Positions 7,256 through 9,680 of a stretch of 9,680 nt of DNA are shown here, piece after piece. The notes under the pieces are model-generated. The model ran no database searches. It was not told the DNA's origin and saw only the letters and a list, made by a program, of their open reading frames with translations. Position 1 is the stretch's first letter, and each line of letters begins with the position of its first letter. The position numbers and the translations under genes are program-made. This DNA is from Rhodospirillaceae bacterium CCH5-H10 (GTDB lineage Bacteria > Pseudomonadota > Alphaproteobacteria > Reyranellales > Reyranellaceae). The stretch spans positions 1-9,680 of the forward strand of contig LSKJ01000263.1 of NCBI GenBank assembly GCA_001557035.1, read 5' to 3'.

Positions 7256-8221
7256 ATGTCGGTCGTGCTTGGAACGGGCGAGCATCGCTATCGGGTCGTC
7301 GAGAACTGGGCGAAGCTGCCGGATGGATGGGAGTTTCGCGACGTCGCGGCCGTGGCCTGCGACAGCAAGGACCGCGTCTACGTCTTCAACCGCAGCGAAC
7401 ATCCGATGATGGTGTTCGACAAGGACGGCAATTTCCTGCGCTCGTGGGGCGAAGGCCTGTTCAGCCGCGCCCACGGCATCCATATCGACAGCGACGACAA
7501 TCTCTTCTGCACCGACGACGGCGACCATACGGTCCGCAAGATCAGCACCGAGGGCAAGGTGCTGATGACGATCGGCGTGCCCAACCAGCCCGCGCCCTTC
7601 CTGAGCGGCAAGCCGTTCAACCGCTGCACGCACACCGCGCTCTCGCCCAAGGGCGAGATCTACGTCTCCGACGGCTACGGCAATTCCCGCGTCCACAAAT
7701 ATTCGCCCGACGGCAGGCACCTGATGTGCTGGGGCACGACCGGCACCGATCCCGGCGAGTTCAACATCGCGCACAACATCGCCACCGACGCCGACGGCTG
7801 GGTCTACGTTGCCGACCGCGAGAACCATCGCGTGCAGGTGTTCGACGGCAACGGCAAGTACGAAGCGCAGTGGAACAACATGCACCGGCCTTGCGCGCTC
7901 TATTGCTGCGGCGGCGCGAAGAACCCGACTTTCATCATCGGCGAGCTGGGTCCCGGCATGCCGGTGAACACGCACCACACGAATCTCGGCCCGCGCCTGT
8001 CGATCGTCGACAGCAAGGGCAAGACCTTGGCCCGGCTCGGCGGACAGGACGGTCCCGGCCACGAGACCGGCCGCTTCCTGTCGCCGCACGGCCTCGCCGT
8101 CGACTCGCGCGGCGACATCTATGTCGGCGAGGTTAGCTACACAAACTGGCCGAGCACCTTCCCGGGTACGCCCGTGCCGAAATACCTGCGCTCTTTGCAG
8201 AAACTCGAGAAAGTCGTCTGA
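7256..8221 (+). CDS. NHL-repeat six-bladed beta-propeller, PAL-like (peptidyl-alpha-hydroxyglycine alpha-amidating lyase)
   Basis: 321 aa made of NHL-type blades, seen as repeated D..G.(V/I)YV.(D/N) and (R/K)V..(F/Y)...G units, for example DSKDRVYVFN, DSDDNLFCTD, SPKGEIYVSD, DADGWVYVAD and DSRGDIYVGE. The match to the catalytic core of PAL is striking: FNRSEH (Arg46) aligns with the PAL FHRGDH block, AHGI (His73), SDGYGNSR (Tyr141), AHNIA (His173) with ADREN, and SPHG (His278). PAL uses three such histidines for zinc plus the Arg and Tyr to cleave a hydroxyglycine into an amide and glyoxylate. The PAL Met before the last His is Ser276 here. There is no signal peptide and no monooxygenase (PHM) domain, so classical peptide amidation is unlikely; a related C-N cleavage or a lactonase-like reaction is possible. 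It lies between a flavoprotein and a hydroxyacid dehydrogenase in one operon. Confidence 0.87.
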   Translation: MSVVLGTGEHRYRVVENWAKLPDGWEFRDVAAVACDSKDRVYVFNRSEHPMMVFDKDGNFLRSWGEGLFSRAHGIHIDSDDNLFCTDDGDHTVRKISTEGKVLMTIGVPNQPAPFLSGKPFNRCTHTALSPKGEIYVSDGYGNSRVHKYSPDGRHLMCWGTTGTDPGEFNIAHNIATDADGWVYVADRENHRVQVFDGNGKYEAQWNNMHRPCALYCCGGAKNPTFIIGELGPGMPVNTHHTNLGPRLSIVDSKGKTLARLGGQDGPGHETGRFLSPHGLAVDSRGDIYVGEVSYTNWPSTFPGTPVPKYLRSLQKLEKVV

Positions 8222-8225
8222 GGAG
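8220..8225 (+). promoter_or_regulatory. Ribosome binding site of the hydroxyacid dehydrogenase gene
   Basis: GAGGAG overlaps the propeller stop codon and lies 7 nt before the ATG at 8233 but only 1 nt before the ATG at 8227. This spacing selects 8233 as the start. Confidence 0.7.
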
Positions 8226-8232
8226 AATGGTT

Positions 8233-9204
8233 ATGGTTGAACGCGTACTCGTCGTCGGTCCTAAGGACACTCTGTCCATGGTCGACGACCTGGCCCCCAA
8301 AGGCTACGAAATCATCAAGGCGCTGCACAATTCGCCGGAGCAGAAGGCCGCCTTGCCCGGGACCCACTATTTCGTGGGGTTCATCCAGCAGTATGTGACC
8401 CCGCAGCTCTTCAAGGATGCGCCGAACCTCAAGCTCGTCCAGATGCTGAGCGCCGGCTACGACCGCGCCGACCTGGACGCGGCCCGCAAGAGCGGCGTGC
8501 CGCTCTGTGCCAATGGCGGCGCCAACTCGGTCGCAGTCTCCGAGCATGCGATGCTGCTGATGCTGTCGGTCTCCCGCCGCCTGATCACCCAGCACAACAA
8601 CGTCATTGCCGGCCGCTGGCACGGTAACTCCCCGCCGACCGTCCACGAGGTGCGCAACCGCGTGCTGGGCATCATCGGGCTGGGCACGATCGGCAAGAAG
8701 GTCGCCAAGCTGGCCCTCGCCTTCGGCATGACCGTCCACTACTACGACATCGCGCGCCTCAAGGAAGAGGAGGAAGACGCGCTGGGCGTCCGCTTCCGCC
8801 TGCTGCCCGAGATCCTGAAGCACTCCGACATCGTCTCGCTGCACGTGCCGCTGAACGACTCGACGCGTCACATGATCGGCAAGGACGAGCTCGCGGCCAT
8901 GAAGAAGTCGGCGATCATCGTGAACACCTCGCGCGGGCCCGTGATCGACGAGAAGGCTATGATTGCCGCCCTCTCCGCCGGCAACCTGTTCGGCGCCGGC
9001 CTCGACGTGTTCGACGAGGAGCCGACCCCGCCGGACAACCCCCTGCTGAAACTCGACAACGTAATCCTGACGGCGCACCTCGCCGGCCCGACCTTCGAGA
9101 GCAACATCACCCGCCTGCGCAACGGCTTCGACAACGTCCAGAGGGTTGCCCGCGGCGAACCCGCGCTCTGGGTGGTGCCTGAATTGCTGGAGCCGAAGAA
9201 ATGA
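8233..9204 (+). CDS. D-isomer-specific 2-hydroxyacid dehydrogenase (NAD-dependent)
   Basis: 323 aa, a normal length for the family. The NAD-binding Rossmann motif is GLGTIG at 149-154, and the second strand ends in YYD with Asp172, an acidic residue that normally favours NAD over NADP. The catalytic triad is complete: Arg234 in NTSRGP, Glu263 in DVFDEEP and His282 in TAHLAGP. Family members interconvert 2-oxo acids and D-2-hydroxy acids, such as glyoxylate/glycolate, hydroxypyruvate/glycerate or phosphoglycerate oxidation; the substrate is not decided by these motifs. With no ACT domain and a length near 320 aa, a glyoxylate/hydroxypyruvate reductase-like role is more likely than serine biosynthesis. 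The ATG at 8233 is preferred over 8227 on ribosome-binding spacing. Its stop overlaps the start of the next gene (ATGA). Confidence 0.92.
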   Translation: MVERVLVVGPKDTLSMVDDLAPKGYEIIKALHNSPEQKAALPGTHYFVGFIQQYVTPQLFKDAPNLKLVQMLSAGYDRADLDAARKSGVPLCANGGANSVAVSEHAMLLMLSVSRRLITQHNNVIAGRWHGNSPPTVHEVRNRVLGIIGLGTIGKKVAKLALAFGMTVHYYDIARLKEEEEDALGVRFRLLPEILKHSDIVSLHVPLNDSTRHMIGKDELAAMKKSAIIVNTSRGPVIDEKAMIAALSAGNLFGAGLDVFDEEPTPPDNPLLKLDNVILTAHLAGPTFESNITRLRNGFDNVQRVARGEPALWVVPELLEPKK

Positions 9205-9680
9205 GCCGACTTTCGAGACGCAGCATCCTCGCGGGGAGCCTCGCGGCTCCCTTCATCGCCCGCGAGGGTTTCGCCCAGGGCGACTGGCCGAAGGGGCCCG
9301 TGCGCTGGGTCGTGGCCTTCGCCGCCGGCGGCGCCGCCGACACGGTGGCGCGCAACATCGGCGTGCGGGTCGCGGAGATCATCGGCCAGCAGGTGATCAT
9401 CGACAACCGCACCGGTGGCAATGCCGTCGTGGCGGCCAATGCAGTCCTGCAGGCGCCGCGTGACGGCCAGACCTTCCTCGTGGATGCGGCCAACCAGATC
9501 ACCAACCCCCTGCTCATGAAGGATCTTCCCTTCGACTATGGGCAGACCTGGATACCGGTGACGCAGCTCGCGAGCTTCCCGCAGGTCGTGGCCGTGAAGC
9601 AGGATTTCCCGTCGAAGACTATTCAAGAGTTCATAGCGGCGGCGAAAGCCAAGCCCCGGCACGATCAGCTACGGCACGCC
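9201..9680 (+). CDS. Bug/TctC-family tripartite tricarboxylate transporter solute-binding protein (partial, apparent frameshift)
   Basis: The frame opens at the ATG at 9201, overlapping the dehydrogenase stop by 4 nt, and reaches the right edge after 160 codons; a full Bug protein is about 320 aa. The N-terminus has a twin-arginine signal (SRRSIL at residues 5-10, then a hydrophobic stretch ending FAQG), so export to the periplasm by Tat is likely. The mature part shows Bug hallmarks: GPVRWVVAFAAGGAADTVAR, IIDNRTGGN and a KTIQEFIAAAKAKP helix. Family members bind small organic acids or related molecules for a TctAB-type transporter or for signalling. After AKAKP the frame reads RHDQLRHA, which does not fit the family. 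Dropping one C from the CCCC run at 9654-9657 gives GTISYGTP, the expected Bug sequence. The gene therefore carries a one-base insertion, either a true frameshift or a sequence error. No transporter membrane subunits are in view. Confidence 0.85.
   Translation, partial: MSRLSRRSILAGSLAAPFIAREGFAQGDWPKGPVRWVVAFAAGGAADTVARNIGVRVAEIIGQQVIIDNRTGGNAVVAANAVLQAPRDGQTFLVDAANQITNPLLMKDLPFDYGQTWIPVTQLASFPQVVAVKQDFPSKTIQEFIAAAKAKPRHDQLRHA

Noticed and set aside
5510..8089. An 859-codon open frame on the minus strand, opposite the GMC and propeller genes.
   Set aside because: It is antisense to two genes with clear motifs, is low-complexity in composition (rich in A, V, G, R, D, H), has no recognisable domain, and reflects high third-position GC in the real genes.
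8137..9662. Minus-strand frames opposite the hydroxyacid dehydrogenase and Bug genes.
   Set aside because: They are antisense shadows of genes with full catalytic motifs on the plus strand.
1..9680. tRNA or rRNA genes, CRISPR arrays, transposase genes, attachment sites.
   Set aside because: Coding sequence covers almost the whole window, the two gaps are about 110-120 bp, and no repeats or mobile-element genes were seen.

Overview
The window is gene-dense, high-GC bacterial DNA with no RNA genes, CRISPR arrays or insertion sequences that I can recognise. Strong GC bias at third codon positions, a Bug-type solute-binding protein, a GMC oxidoreductase and an NTF2-like/amidohydrolase pair suggest a metabolically versatile alphaproteobacterium of the Bradyrhizobium or Reyranella kind. 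That placement is inference from gene content, not from a marker gene.

Left part (1-3184, minus strand): a compact three-gene operon read right to left. It encodes a class I SAM methyltransferase, a family-2 glycosyltransferase fused to a GtrA membrane domain, and a large polytopic membrane protein that runs off the left edge. The genes are 10 nt apart and then overlap by 4 nt (GTGA), so they are probably translated together. The set looks like a cell-envelope glycan or lipid-linked sugar module. The glycosyltransferase has lost the first Asp of its DxD-type metal motif.

Middle (3295-5423, minus strand): an NTF2-like/SnoaL small protein is followed, with a TGATG stop-start overlap, by an amidohydrolase of the N-acyl-D-amino-acid deacylase superfamily. 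A 110-bp gap separates this pair from the envelope operon.

Right part (5543-9680, plus strand): a divergent operon of four genes: a GMC (choline-dehydrogenase-like) flavoprotein, an NHL six-bladed propeller resembling peptidyl-alpha-hydroxyglycine alpha-amidating lyase (PAL), a D-2-hydroxyacid dehydrogenase, and the start of a Tat-exported Bug/TctC solute-binding protein. The first two junctions share a TGAGGAG arrangement in which the stop codon abuts the next ribosome binding site. The third is an ATGA overlap.

The two catabolic units are divergently transcribed from one 119-bp intergenic region carrying four CAACC repeats, so they may be co-regulated. A plausible but unproven reading is a small-molecule uptake and degradation locus: the Bug protein captures a substrate, the amidohydrolase deacylates, the flavoprotein oxidises an alcohol, the PAL-like propeller cleaves or rearranges an intermediate, and the dehydrogenase handles a 2-oxo acid such as glyoxylate. 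The Bug gene shows an apparent one-base frameshift 23 bases before the right edge.
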